Positions 10,931 through 24,400 of a DNA stretch of 64,000 bases are shown piece by piece; position 1 is the first letter of the stretch, and every line of letters begins with the position of its first letter. The position numbers were made by a program, and so were the translations under genes. The notes below the pieces were generated by a model. The model made no database searches and had not been told where the DNA came from. It saw nothing but the letters and a program-made list of their open reading frames with translations. Source of the stretch: Ascidia mentula (lineage: Eukaryota; Chordata; Ascidiacea; Phlebobranchia; Ascidiidae); NCBI GenBank assembly GCA_947561715.1, contig OX387199.1, positions 12,839,001 to 12,903,000 of the forward strand. The letters are read 5' to 3'.

Positions 10931-11463
10931 GTTTAGCACACTTACGTAGACAAGTCGGGTCACGAGAGACTTGATGTTTTGAAAAGGAAGAATGCAAATC
11001 CCTTCTTATTCTTCTTCTCTCTCTCTTTCTATCTCTCTCACACACACGGCTGAGCTTTCTTGGCGGTAACTTAACGAATCAACAGTTCGTCTGCCCTACA
11101 CACGGGGATTCCATCCAGGATGTGAGGCATCAAGCAGAAGTAAGAGTTTTTCATAATTATTTTCTTGTAGAATTAATATTGTGCGGCGTATGTACACTAA
11201 CCGTAAATCCATCTCACTCATCTCATCCTAACAAAAATTAACTAAATACCCAAACTAATGTAATAACCTAAATCAATTATCTAAACGCCTATATTTATAC
11301 AAAACTTTAAAAAAGTACAACGGTCATGATACCAGGCCAGACAACGCGCCAAGAAAGAAAGCTCAACAGCATCAAAGTGTGAGAGAGAGAGAAGATTTGC
11401 CTTCTTCCATTTCAAAACATCAATTCTCTCGTGAACCGACTTGTCTACGTAAGTGTGCTAAAC
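10931..11463. mobile_element. 533-bp MITE with about 120-140-bp inverted repeats
   Basis: Ends are GTTTAGCACACTTACGTAGA and its reverse complement. The inverted repeats extend through a TCACGAGAGA...TTGATGTTTTGAAA block and a TC/AG microsatellite to about 11074 on the left and from about 11342 on the right. It has no coding capacity. It interrupts the last 18 bp of the MULE right inverted repeat. A half copy (right end only) lies at about 44190-44312. The superfamily is unassigned because no target duplication longer than a few bases is visible. Confidence 0.87.
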
Positions 11464-11468
11464 CTACC

Positions 11469-11845
11469 GCGCAGTAGCTCCGGGCAGACCGCGTGTTAGG
11501 TTTTGCTTGCTCCTGGTGTTGCCAGTGCTTGGTAATGTGTTTTTCAACCTAAGGATTCTATTTGAATAAGAATTTATTTGAATAATTGTGTTTAGATTCT
11601 ATTTGAATAAGCTGTGTGAAATTTGGAAATTTTGTCTGCTGACTGATCGGTCCAAAAACAGTTTGAAACCGTTCCATTTTTAGCGCGTTGTTGTGCCGGT
11701 CATTCCTGTATCGAATACAAGTGTCTGTTGTGTTCCGCGGGTTCGGCCACCTATAGGAGAATTTGGGACGCGTTTGGGCTAAAGGCCAAAAAAACTGCTG
11801 TGTAGCGTGTAGCGCCGCCGATCCGTTGAAAAAGCACGTTACATA
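11469..11845 (+). repeat. LTR, remaining part after MULE insertion
   Basis: Resumes at the duplicated GCGCAGTAG and runs to CACGTTACA at about 11845, collinear with 1120-1475 and 58742-59115. It is followed by the same leader and gag start as copy 1. Confidence 0.92.
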
Positions 11846-11890
11846 CAAGTTTCAAACTGTCATTGTTACAACCGTTTGTGACGTCACAAC

Positions 11891-12042
11891 ATGCCTGTCC
11901 TGACAAAGAAGAAGAGAAAACGGCTTGGCTGTGCATTAAAACAGTTACAAGATGATTACCTTGATGCTGAGAGGGTGATGCTCAACCGCGAAAAGGAAAA
12001 ACTGCAAGAAGCGTTGCTTGCCGTAGAAGCAAGCTACACCTA
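11891..12042 (+). pseudogene. BEL/Pao gag N-terminal fragment
   Basis: Starts MPVLTKKKRKRLGCALKQ like copy 1, but keeps the bases deleted there (EKLQEALLAVEASYT) before a TAG stop. Homology ends shortly after, at the border of the 31/32-bp satellite, so this is a gag stub. Confidence 0.88.
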
Positions 12043-12069
12043 GGTAATGGGGCATAATGCATTTTTCCA

Positions 12070-15000
12070 TTAACTCTGAAATACCGTTAGCAAAACCGTT
12101 CCGAGTAACAAAATTTCGTTCCAAATTGAACAATTTCGTTTCGGAACAAAAATTTTGTTCCGAATTTTGTTACAAGTTACGAAAATTGCTGGTATGTCGT
12201 AACAAAATTTTTTGAACAGAAAAATATCGTTAAATTGGCTGTAACAAAAAATTTTGTTACCATATTTTTTTTTCATTAGATGGCGACAGAGAGAATTTTT
12301 TTAACATATTTTCAAGATTATGAATGTTAAATTCGTACATAGATGCTGAAAACATAACAATTAGATCTCGTTACCAAAAGTGTTAGCTGTAACACAATTT
12401 TGATACAAAACTGTCAATTGGAAGAAACTACGTCACAAAAATGTCACTGGGAACAAAATTTTGCTACAAAAAGTGTTAGCTGGAACAAAATTTATGCCAC
12501 AAAAAATCGTTGAAATAATAACATTTATCTCACAAAAGTGTTAGTTGGAACATAATTTTGTTACACGAAGTGTTGGCCAGGAGCATACTTCAAGTTGCCA
12601 AAATCATCGTTTTTTTGAATAAATTTAGCTCACAAAAAGCGATAGCTGTAGGAAGATTCTCACAAAAAGCGATAGCTGTAGGAAGATTTTGTTACGAAAA
12701 GTGTTAGCTGGAACAAAATTTTGTTACAAAAAGTGTTAGTTGTCAGAAAACTTTGTTGCGAAAAGTGTTAGCTGGAACAAAATTTTGTTACACAAGGTGT
12801 AAGCTAGGAGCATACTTTAAGTTGCCAAAATCATCGGTTTTAAATAAATTTAGCTCACAAAAAGGGACAGCTGTAAGAAAATTTTGTTACGGAATAGCTG
12901 GAACAAAATTTTGTTACAAAAAGTGTTAGCTGGAACAAAATTTCGTTACAAAAAGTGTTAGCTGGAACAAAATTTCGTTACGAAAAGTGTTAATTGGAAC
13001 AAAATTTCGTTACAAAAAGTGTTAGCTAGAACAAAATTTCGTTGCGAAAAGAGTTAGTGGGAACAAAATTTCATGACGAAAAGTGTTAGCTGGAACAAAA
13101 TTTCGTTACGAAAAGCGTTAGTTGGAACAAAATTTTGTTACTCGAAATGTTGGCTAAGAGCATACTTTAAGTTGCCAAAATGATCGGTTTTAAATAAATT
13201 TAGCTCACAAAAAGCGACAACTGTAAGAAAATTTTGTTACGGAAAACTGTTAGCTGGAACAAAATTTCGTTACAAAAAGTGTTAGCTGGAACAGAATTTC
13301 GTTACGAAAAGCGTTAGTTGGATCAAAATTTCGTTACGAAAAGCGTTAGTTGGAACAAAATTTTGTTACTCGAAATGTTGGCTAAGAGCATACTTTAAGT
13401 TGCCAAAATGATCGGTTTCAAATAAATTTAGCTCACAAAAAGCGATAGCTGTAAGAAAATTTTGTTACGAAAAACTGTTAGCTGGAACAAAATTTTGTTA
13501 CAAGGAACAGAATTTCGTTACGAAAAGCGTTAGTTGGAACAAAATTTTGTTACTCGAAATGTTGGCTAAGAGCATATTTTAAGTTGCCAAAATGGTCGGT
13601 TTTAAATAAATTTAGCTAACAAAGACCGGCAGCTGTTAGAAAATTTTGTTACGAAAAGCATTAGTTGGAACAAAATTTCGTTACGAAAAGTATTAGCTGG
13701 AACAAAATTTCGTTACGAAAAGCGTTATTTGGTACAAAATTTTGTTACTCGAAATGTTGGCTAAGAGCATACTTTAGGTTGCCAAAATGATCGGTTTTAA
13801 ATAAATTTAGCTCACAAAAAGCGACAGCTGTAGGAAAACTTTGTTGCGGAAAACTGTTAGCTGGAACAAAATTTTGTTACAAGTGTTAGCTGGAACAAAA
13901 TTTCGTTACGAAAAGTGTTAATTGGAACAAAATTTCGTAACAAAAGTGTTAGTTGGAACAAAATTTCGTTACGAAAAGTCTTAATTGGAACAAAATTTCG
14001 TTACAAAATGCGTTAGTTGGAACAAAATTTCGTTACGAAAAGTGTTAATTGGAACAAAATTTCGTCACAAAAGTGTTAGTTGGAACAAAATTTCGTTACA
14101 AAAGTGTTAGTTGGAACAAAATTTCGTTACGAAAAGTGTTAATTGGAACAAAATTTCGTTACAATAGTGTTAATTGGAACAAAATTTCGTTACGAAAAGT
14201 GTTAATTGGAACAAAATTTCGTTACAAAAGTGTTAGTTGGAACAAAATTTCGTTACGAAAAGTGTTAATTCGAACAAAATTTCGTTACAAAAGTGTTAGT
14301 TGGAACAAAATTTCATTACGAAAGGTGTGAATTGGAACAAAATTTCGTTACAAAAGTGTTAGTTGGAACAAAATTTCGTTACGAAATGCGTTAGTTGGAA
14401 CAAAATTTCGTTACGAAAAGCGTTAGTTGGAACAAAATTTCGTTACGAAAAGCGTTAGTTGGAACAAAGTTTTGTTACGGAAAACTGTTAGTTGGAACAA
14501 AATTTTGTTACTCGAAATGTTGGCTAAGAGCATACTTTAAGTTGCCAAAATGATCGGTTTTAAATAAATTTAGCTCAGAAAAAGCGACAGTTGTAGGAAA
14601 ATTTTGTTACGGAAAACTGTTAGCTGGAACAAAATTTCGTTACGAAATGCGTTAGTTGGAACAAAATTTCGTTACGAAAAGTGTTAGCTGGAACAAAATT
14701 TCGTTGCGAAAAGCGTTAACTGGAACAAAATTTCGTTACGAAAAGTGTTAATTGGAACAAAATTTCGTTACAAAAGTGTTAGTTGGAACAAAATTTCGTT
14801 ACGAAAAGTGTTAATTGGAACAAAATTTCGTTACAAAAGTGTTAGTTGGAACAAAATTTCGTTACGAAATGCGTTAGTTGGAACAAAATTTCGTTACAAA
14901 AGTGTTAATTGGAACAAAATTTCGTTACGAAATGCGTTAGTTGGAACAAAATTTCGTTACGAAAAGCGTTAGTTGGAACAAAGTTTTGTTACGGAAAACT

Positions 15001-15470
15001 GTTAGTTGGAACAAAATTTTGTTACTCGAAATGTTGGCTAAGAGCATACTTTAAGTTGCCAAAATGATCGGTTTTAAATAAATTTAGCTCAGAAAAAGCG
15101 ACAGTTGTAGGAAAAAAATTCGAACAAAATTTCGTAACAAAAGTGTTAGTTGGAACAAAATTTCGTTACGAAAAGTGTTAATTGGAACAAAATTTCGTTA
15201 CGAAAAGTGTTAATTCGAACAAAATTTCGTTACAAAAGTGTTAGTTGGAACAAAATTTCGTTACAAAAGTGTTAGTTGGTACAAAATTTTGATACTCGAA
15301 ATGTTGGCTAAGAGCATACTTTAGGTTGCCAAAATGATCGGTTTTAAAAAAAATTTGTGATGGAAAACGGTTGGCTGGAACAAAATTTTTTTACGAAAAG
15401 TGTTAGCTAGAACAAAATTTCGTTACGAAAAGCGTTAGTTGGAACAAAAGTTCGTTACAAAAAGTGTTAA
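12070..15470 (+). repeat. 31/32-bp satellite array
   Basis: About 3.4 kb of tandem units of the type GTTAGTTGGAACAAAATTTC plus GTTACGAAAA. At intervals a longer spacer appears (landmark GTTGGCTAAGAGCATACTTT followed by a TGATCGGTTTTAAATAAATT block), giving a higher-order unit of a few hundred bp. The left edge (12070-12900) is more diverged than the centre, as expected at an array border. Long plus-strand frames here (14049-14330, 14745-14972) are artefacts of the period. Confidence 0.93.
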
Positions 15471-18400
15471 ATTTAGTTCATTCCGCCGAACCTCAACCAC
15501 GATAATTTTAACCACACGTTTTCGTTCACGAATAAAATTCTAAATGACATACGACAATTTGGTTTACATTGCTCGTTCTGTACTGACATCTTATATTTGT
15601 GTGCAAAATTTCAAGTCGCTTGATATAAAAATGTTCAAATCACAGTCGGACAACTGTGAAATTTAGTTCATTTCGCCGAACCTTAGCCACCATGGTTTCA
15701 AACATGCGTTTTCGGCAAACAATCAAATTCTATAGGACGTACGCCAATTTGGTTTTCATTGCTCGTTTTATACTGACATCTTATATTTGTGTGCAAAATT
15801 TCAAGTCGCTTGATATAAAAATATTGAAATCACAGGCGGACAACTGTCAAGTTTAGTTCATTTCGCCGAACCTTAGCCACCACAGTTTCAAACATACGTT
15901 TTTGTTTACGAATAAAATTCTAAATGACATACGCCAATTTGGTTTTCATTGCTCGTTTTGTACTGTCATCTAATATTTGTGTGCAAAATTTCAAGTCGCT
16001 TGATATAAAAACGTGGAAATCACAGGCGGACAACTGTCAAATTTAGTTCATTTCGCCGAACCTTAGCCACCATGGTTTCAAACATGCGTTTTCGGCAAAC
16101 AATCAAATTCTATAAGACATACGCCAATTTGGTTTTTATTGCTTGTTTTGTACTGGCATCTTATATTTGTGTGCAAAATTTCAAGTCGCTTGATACAAAA
16201 ACGTGGAAATCATAGGCGGACAACTGTCAAATTTAGTTCATTTCGCCGAACCTTAGCCACCATGGTTTCAAACATGCGTTTTCGGCAAACAATCAAATTC
16301 TATAAGACATACGCCAATTTGGTTTTTATTGCTTGTTTTGTACTGGCATCTTATATTTGTGTGCAAAATTTCAAGTCGCTTGATATAAAAACGTGGAAAT
16401 CACAGGCGGACAACTGTCAAATTTAGTTCATTTCGCCGAACCTTAGCCACCATGGTTTCAAACATGCGTTTTCGGCAAACAATCAAATTCTGTAGGACGT
16501 ACGCCAATTTGGTTTTCATTGCTCGTTTTATACTGACATCTTATATTTGTGTGCAAAATTTAAAGTCGCTGGATATAAAAATGTTGAAATCCCAGGCGGA
16601 CAACTGTCAAGTTTAGTTCATTTCGCCGAACCTTAGCCACCACAGTTTCAAACATACGTTTTTGTTTACGAATAAAATTCTAAATGACATACGCCAATTT
16701 GGTTTTTATTGCTCGTTTTGTACTGTCATCTAATATTTGTGTGCAAAATTTCAAGTCGCTTGATATAAAAATGTTGAAATCACAGGCGGACAACTGTCAA
16801 ATTTAGTTCATTTCGCCGATCCTTAGCCACCATGGTTTCAAACATGCGTTTTCGGCAAACAATCAAATTCTATAGGACATACGCCAATTTGGTTTTTGTT
16901 GCTTGTTTTGTACTGACATCTTATATTTGTGTGCAAAATTTCAAGTCGCTTGATATAAAAATGTTGAAATCACAGGCGGACAACTGTCAAATTTAGTTCA
17001 TTTCGCCGATCCTTAGCCACCATGGTTTCAAACATGCGTTTTCGGCAAACAATCAAATTCTATAGGACATACGCCAATTTGGTTTTTGTTGCTTGTTTTG
17101 TGCTGACATCTTATATTTGTGTGCAAAATTTCAAGTCGCTTGATATAAAAATGTTCAAATCACAGGCGGACAACTGTCAAATTTAGTTCATTTCGCCGAA
17201 CCTTAGCCACCATGGTTTCAAACATGCGTTTTCGGCAAACAATCAAATTCTATAGGACATACGCCAATTTGGTTTTTGTTGCTTGTTTTGTGCTGACATC
17301 TTATATTTGTGTGCAAAATTTCAAGTCGCTTGATATAAAAATGTTCAAATCACAGGCGGACAACTGTCAAATTTAGTTCATTTCGCCGAACCTTAGCCAC
17401 CATGGTTTCAAACATGCGTTTTCGGCAAACAATCAAATTCTATAAGACATACGCCAATTTGGTTTTTATTGCTTGTTTTGTACTGGCATCTTATATTTGT
17501 GTGCAAAATTTCAAGTCGCTTGATACAAAAACGTGGAAATCATAGGCGGACAACTGTCAAATTTAGTTCATTTCGCCGAACCTTAGCCACCATGGTTTCA
17601 AACATGCGTTTTCGGCAAACAATCAAATTCTATAGGACATACGCCAATTTGGTTTTCATTGCTCGTTTTGTACTGACAGCTTATATTTGTGTGCAAAATT
17701 TCGAGTCGCTTGATATAAAAACGTGGAAATCACAGGCGGACAACTGTCAAATTTAGTTCATTTCGCCGAACCTTAGCCACCATGGTTTCAAACATGCGTT
17801 TTCGGCAAACAATCAAATTCTATAAGACATACGCCAATTTGGTTTTTATTGCTTGTTTTGTACTGGCATCTTATATTTGTGTGCAAAATTTCAAGTCGCT
17901 TGATACAAAAACGTGGAAATCACAGGCGGACAACTGTCAAATTTAGTTCATTTCGCCGAACCTTAGCCACCATGGTTTCAAACATGCGTTTTCGGCAAAC
18001 AATCAAATTCTATAGGACGTACGCCAATTTGGTTTTCATTGCTCGTTTTATACTGACATCTTATATTTGTGTGCAAAATTTAAAGTCGCTGGATATAAAA
18101 ATGTTGAAATCCCAGGCGGACAACTTTCAAGTTTAGTTCATTTCGCCGAACCTTAGCCACCACAGTTTCAAACATACGTTTTTGTTTACGAATAAAATTC
18201 TAAATGACATACGCCAATTTGGTTTTTATTGCTCGTTTTGTACTGTCATCTAATATTTGTGTGCAAAATTTCAAGTCGCTTGATATAAAAATGTTGAAAT
18301 CACAGGCGGACAACTGTCAAATTTAGTTCATTTCGCCGATCCTTAGCCACCATGGTTTCAAACATGCGTTTTCGGCAAACAATCAAATTCTATAGGACAT

Positions 18401-21400
18401 ACGCCAATTTGGTTTTTGTTGCTTGTTTTGTACTGACATCTTATATTTGTGTGCAAAATTTCAAGTCGCTTGATATAAAAATGTTGAAATCACAGGCGGA
18501 CAACTGTCAAATTTAGTTCATTTCGCCGATCCTTAGCCACCATGGTTTCAAACATGCGTTTTCGGCAAACAATCAAATTCTATAGGACATACGCCAATTT
18601 GGTTTTTGTTGCTTGTTTTGTGCTGACATCTTATATTTGTGTGCAAAATTTCAAGTCGCTTGATATAAAAATGTTCAAATCACAGGCGGACAACTGTCAA
18701 ATTTAGTTCATTTCGCCGAACCTTAGCCACCATGGTTTCAAACATGCGTTTTCGGCAAACAATCAAATTCTATAGGACATACGCCAATTTGGTTTTTGTT
18801 GCTTGTTTTGTGCTGACATCTTATATTTGTGTGCAAAATTTCAAGTCGCTTGATATAAAAATGTTCAAATCACAGGCGGACAACTGTCAAATTTAGTTCA
18901 TTTCGCCGAACCTTAGCCACCATGGTTTCAAACATGCGTTTTCGGCAAACAATCAAATTCTATAAGACATACGCCAATTTGGTTTTTATTGCTTGTTTTG
19001 TACTGGCATCTTATATTTGTGTGCAAAATTTCAAGTCGCTTGATACAAAAACGTGGAAATCATAGGCGGACAACTGTCAAATTTAGTTCATTTCGCCGAA
19101 CCTTAGCCACCATGGTTTCAAACATGCGTTTTCGGCAAACAATCAAATTCTATAGGACATACGCCAATTTGGTTTTCATTGCTCGTTTTGTACTGACAGC
19201 TTATATTTGTGTGCAAAATTTCGAGTCGCTTGATATAAAAACGTGGAAATCACAGGCGGACAACTGTCAAATTTAGTTCATTTCGCCGAACCTTAGCCAC
19301 CATGGTTTCAAACATGCGTTTTCGGCAAACAATCAAATTCTATAGGACGTACGCCAATTTGGTTTTCATTGCTCGTTTTATACTGACATCTTATATTTGT
19401 GTGCAAAATTTAAAGTCGCTGGATATAAAAATGTTGAAATCACAGGCGGACAACTGTCAAGTTTAGTTCATTTCGCCGAACCTTAGCCACCACAGTTTCA
19501 AACATACGTTTTTGTTTACGAATAAAATTCTAAATGACATACGCCAATTTGGTTTTTATTGCTCGTTTTGTACTGTCATCTAATATTTGTGTGCAAAATT
19601 TCAAGTCGCTTGATATAAAAATGTTGAAATCACAGGCGGACAACTGTCAAATTTAGTTCATTTCGCCGATCCTTAGCCACCATGGTTTCAAACATGCGTT
19701 TTCGGCAAACAATCAAATTCTATAGGACATACGCCAATTTGGTTTTTGTTGCTTGTTTTGTACTGACATCTTATATTTGTGTGCAAAATTTCAAGTCGCT
19801 TGATATAAAAATGTTCAAATCACAGGCGGACAACTGTCAAATTTAGTTCATTTCGCCGAACCTTAGCCACCATGGTTTCAAACATGCGTTTTCGGCAAAC
19901 AATCAAATTCTATAAGACATACGCCAATTTGGTTTTCACTGCTCGTTTTGTACTGGCATCTTATATTTGTGTGCAAAATTTCAAGTCGCTTGATATAAAA
20001 ACGTTGAAATCACAGGCGGACAACTGTCAGATTTAGTTCATTTCGCCGAACCTTAGCCACCATAGTTTCAAACATACGTTTTCGTTTACGAATAAAATTC
20101 TAAAGGACATACGCCAATTTGGTTTTTATTGCTTGTTTTGTACTGGCATTTAATATTTGTGTGCAAAATTTCGAGACGCTTGATATAAAAATGTTCAAAT
20201 CACAGGCGGACAACTGTCAAATTTAGTTCATTTCGCCGAACCTTAGCCACCATGGTTTCAAACATGCGTTTTCGGCAAACAATCAAATTCTATAGGACGT
20301 ACGCCAATTTGGTTTTCATTGCTCGTTTTATACTGACATCTTATATTTGTGTGCAAAATTTCAAGTCGCTTGATATAAAAATGTTGAAATCACAGGCGGA
20401 CAACTGTCAAGTTTAGTTCATTTCGCCGAACCTTAGCCACCACAGTTTCAAACATACGTTTTTGTTTACGAATAAAATTCTAAATGACATACGCCAATTT
20501 GGTTTTCATTGCTCGTTTTGTACTGTCATCTAATATTTGTGTGCAAAATTTCAAGTCGCTTGATATAAAAACGTGGAAATCACAGGCGGACAACTGTCAA
20601 ATTTAGTTCATTTCGCCGAACCTTAGCCACCATGGTTTCAAACATGCGTTTTCGGCAAACAATCAAATTCTATAGGACATACGCCAATTTGGTTTTTGTT
20701 GCTTGTTTTGTGCTGACATCTTATATTTGTGTGCAAAATTTCAAGTCGCTTGATATAAAAATGTTCAAATCACAGGCGGACAACTGTCAAATTTAGTTCA
20801 TTTCGCCGAACCTTAGCCACCATGGTTTCAAACATGCGTTTTCGGCAAACAATCAAATTCTATAGGACATACGCCAATTTGGTTTTTGTTGCTTGTTTTG
20901 TGCTGACATCTTATATTTGTGTGCAAAATTTCAAGTCGCTTGATATAAAAATGTTCAAATCACAGGCGGACAACTGTCAAATTTAGTTCATTTCGCCGAA
21001 CCTTAGCCACCATGGTTTCAAACATGCGTTTTCGGCAAACAATCAAATTCTATAAGACATACGCCAATTTGGTTTTTATTGCTTGTTTTGTACTGGCATC
21101 TTATATTTGTGTGCAAAATTTCAAGTCGCTTGATACAAAAACGTGGAAATCATAGGCGGACAACTGTCAAATTTAGTTCATTTCGCCGAACCTTAGCCAC
21201 CATGGTTTCAAACATGCGTTTTCGGCAAACAATCAAATTCTATAGGACATACGCCAATTTGGTTTTCATTGCTCGTTTTGTACTGACAGCTTATATTTGT
21301 GTGCAAAATTTCGAGTCGCTTGATATAAAAACGTGGAAATCACAGGCGGACAACTGTCAAATTTAGTTCATTTCGCCGAACCTTAGCCACCATGGTTTCA

Positions 21401-24400
21401 AACATGCGTTTTCGGCAAACAATCAAATTCTATAGGACGTACGCCAATTTGGTTTTCATTGCTCGTTTTATACTGACATCTTATATTTGTGTGCAAAATT
21501 TAAAGTCGCTGGATATAAAAATGTTGAAATCACAGGCGGACAACTGTCAAGTTTAGTTCATTTCGCCGAACCTTAGCCACCACAGTTTCAAACATACGTT
21601 TTTGTTTACGAATAAAATTCTAAATGACATACGCCAATTTGGTTTTTATTGCTCGTTTTGTACTGTCATCTAATATTTGTGTGCAAAATTTCAAGTCGCT
21701 TGATATAAAAATGTTGAAATCACAGGCGGACAACTGTCAAATTTAGTTCATTTCGCCGATCCTTAGCCACCATGGTTTCAAACATGCGTTTTCGGCAAAC
21801 AATCAAATTCTATAGGACATACGCCAATTTGGTTTTTGTTGCTTGTTTTGTACTGACATCTTATATTTGTGTGCAAAATTTCAAGTCGCTTGATATAAAA
21901 ATGTTCAAATCACAGGCGGACAACTGTCAAATTTAGTTCATTTCGCCGAACCTTAGCCACCATGGTTTCAAACATGCGTTTTCGGCAAACAATCAAATTC
22001 TATAAGACATACGCCAATTTGGTTTTCACTGCTCGTTTTGTACTGGCATCTTATATTTGTGTGCAAAATTTCAAGTCGCTTGATATAAAAACGTTGAAAT
22101 CACAGGCGGACAACTGTCAGATTTAGTTCATTTCGCCGAACCTTAGCCACCATAGTTTCAAACATACGTTTTCGTTTACGAATAAAATTCTAAAGGACAT
22201 ACGCCAATTTGGTTTTTATTGCTTGTTTTGTACTGGCATTTAATATTTGTGTGCAAAATTTCGAGACGCTTGATATAAAAATGTTCAAATCACAGGCGGA
22301 CAACTGTCAAATTTAGTTCATTTCGCCGAACCTTAGCCACCATGGTTTCAAACATGCGTTTTCGGCAAACAATCAAATTCTATAGGACGTACGCCAATTT
22401 GGTTTTCATTGCTCGTTTTATACTGACATCTTATATTTGTGTGCAAAATTTCAAGTCGCTTGATATAAAAATGTTGAAATCACAGGCGGACAACTGTCAA
22501 GTTTAGTTCATTTCGCCGAACCTTAGCCACCACAGTTTCAAACATACGTTTTTGTTTACGAATAAAATTCTAAATGACATACGCCAATTTGGTTTTCATT
22601 GCTCGTTTTGTACTGTCATCTAATATTTGTGTGCAAAATTTCAAGTCGCTTGATATAAAAACGTGGAAATCACAGGCGGACAACTGTCAAATTTAGTTCA
22701 TTTCGCCGAACCTTAGCCACCATGGTTTCAAACATGCGTTTTCGGCAAACAATCAAATTCTATAAGACATACGCCAATTTGGTTTTTATTGCTTGTTTTG
22801 TACTGGCATCTTATATTTGTGTGCAAAATTTCAAGTCGCTTGATACAAAAACGTGGAAATCATAGGCGGACAACTGTCAAATTTAGTTCATTTCGCCGAA
22901 CCTTAGCCACCATGGTTTCAAACATGCGTTTTCGGCAAACAATCAAATTCTATAAGACATACGCCAATTTGGTTTTTATTGCTTGTTTTGTACTGGCATC
23001 TTATATTTGTGTGCAAAATTTCAAGTCGCTTGATATAAAAACGTGGAAATCACAGGCGGACAACTGTCAAATTTAGTTCATTTCGCCGAACCTTAGCCAC
23101 CATGGTTTCAAACATGCGTTTTCGGCAAACAATCAAATTCTATAGGACGTACGCCAATTTGGTTTTCATTGCTCGTTTTATACTTACATCTTATATTTGT
23201 GTGCAAAATTTAAAGTCGCTGGATATAAAAATGTTGAAATCCCAGGCGGACAACTGTCAAGTTTAGTTCATTTCGCCGAACCTTAGCCACCACAGTTTCA
23301 AACATACGTTTTTGTTTACGAATAAAATTCTAAATGACATACGCCAATTTGGTTTTTATTGCTCGTTTTGTACTGTCATCTAATATTTGTGTGCAAAATT
23401 TCAAGTCGCTTGATATAAAAATGTTGAAATCACAGGCGGACAACTGTCAAATTTAGTTCATTTCGCCGATCCTTAGCCACCATGGTTTCAAACATGCGTT
23501 TTCGGCAAACAATCAAATTCTATAGGACATACGCCAATTTGGTTTTTGTTGCTTGTTTTGTACTGACATCTTATATTTGTGTGCAAAATTTCAAGTCGCT
23601 TGATATAAAAATGTTGAAATCACAGGCGGACAACTGTCAAATTTAGTTCATTTCGCCGATCCTTAGCCACCATGGTTTCAAACATGCGTTTTCGGCAAAC
23701 AATCAAATTCTATAGGACATACGCCAATTTGGTTTTTGTTGCTTGTTTTGTGCTGACATCTTATATTTGTGTGCAAAATTTCAAGTCGCTTGATATAAAA
23801 ATGTTCAAATCACAGGCGGACAACTGTCAAATTTAGTTCATTTCGCCGAACCTTAGCCACCATGGTTTCAAACATGCGTTTTCGGCAAACAATCAAATTC
23901 TATAGGACATACGCCAATTTGGTTTTTGTTGCTTGTTTTGTGCTGACATCTTATATTTGTGTGCAAAATTTCAAGTCGCTTGATATAAAATTGTTCAAAT
24001 CACAGGCGGACAACTGTCAAATTTAGTTCATTTCGCCGAACCTTAGCCACCATGGTTTCAAACATGCGTTTTCGGCAAACAATCAAATTCTATAAGACAT
24101 ACGCCAATTTGGTTTTTATTGCTTGTTTTGTACTGGCATCTTATATTTGTGTGCAAAATTTCAAGTCGCTTGATACAAAAACGTGGAAATCATAGGCGGA
24201 CAACTGTCAAATTTAGTTCATTTCGCCGAACCTTAGCCACCATGGTTTCAAACATGCGTTTTCGGCAAACAATCAAATTCTATAGGACATACGCCAATTT
24301 GGTTTTCATTGCTCGTTTTGTACTGACAGCTTATATTTGTGTGCAAAATTTCGAGTCGCTTGATATAAAAACGTGGAAATCACAGGCGGACAACTGTCAA

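Larger units (their letters stand above)
3422..11468. mobile_element. Mutator-like (MULE) DNA transposon, two convergent genes
   Basis: An 8,047-bp insertion (about 7.5 kb without the MITE at 10931-11463), bounded by a 9-bp direct repeat GCGCAGTAG at 3413-3421 and 11469-11477 inside a BEL/Pao LTR. Nine bp is the usual MULE target duplication. The left end reads GGTAGATGCTAAAGAACC. The right end is its reverse complement, but a MITE sits between GGTTCTTTAGCATC (ending 10927) and the last TACC (11465-11468). Terminal inverted repeats are about 150-160 bp (3422-3583 and 10777-10927). Inside are a minus-strand transposase gene, a minus-strand Ulp1/PHD protein and a plus-strand 15-exon gene. The two-gene convergent layout resembles maize MuDR (mudrA/mudrB), but I cannot show homology of the plus-strand gene to mudrB. 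Confidence 0.93.

Noticed and set aside
14049..14972. Repetitive frames with GTKFRYKSVSWNKISLR units
   Set aside because: Translation of the 31/32-bp satellite; not a gene.
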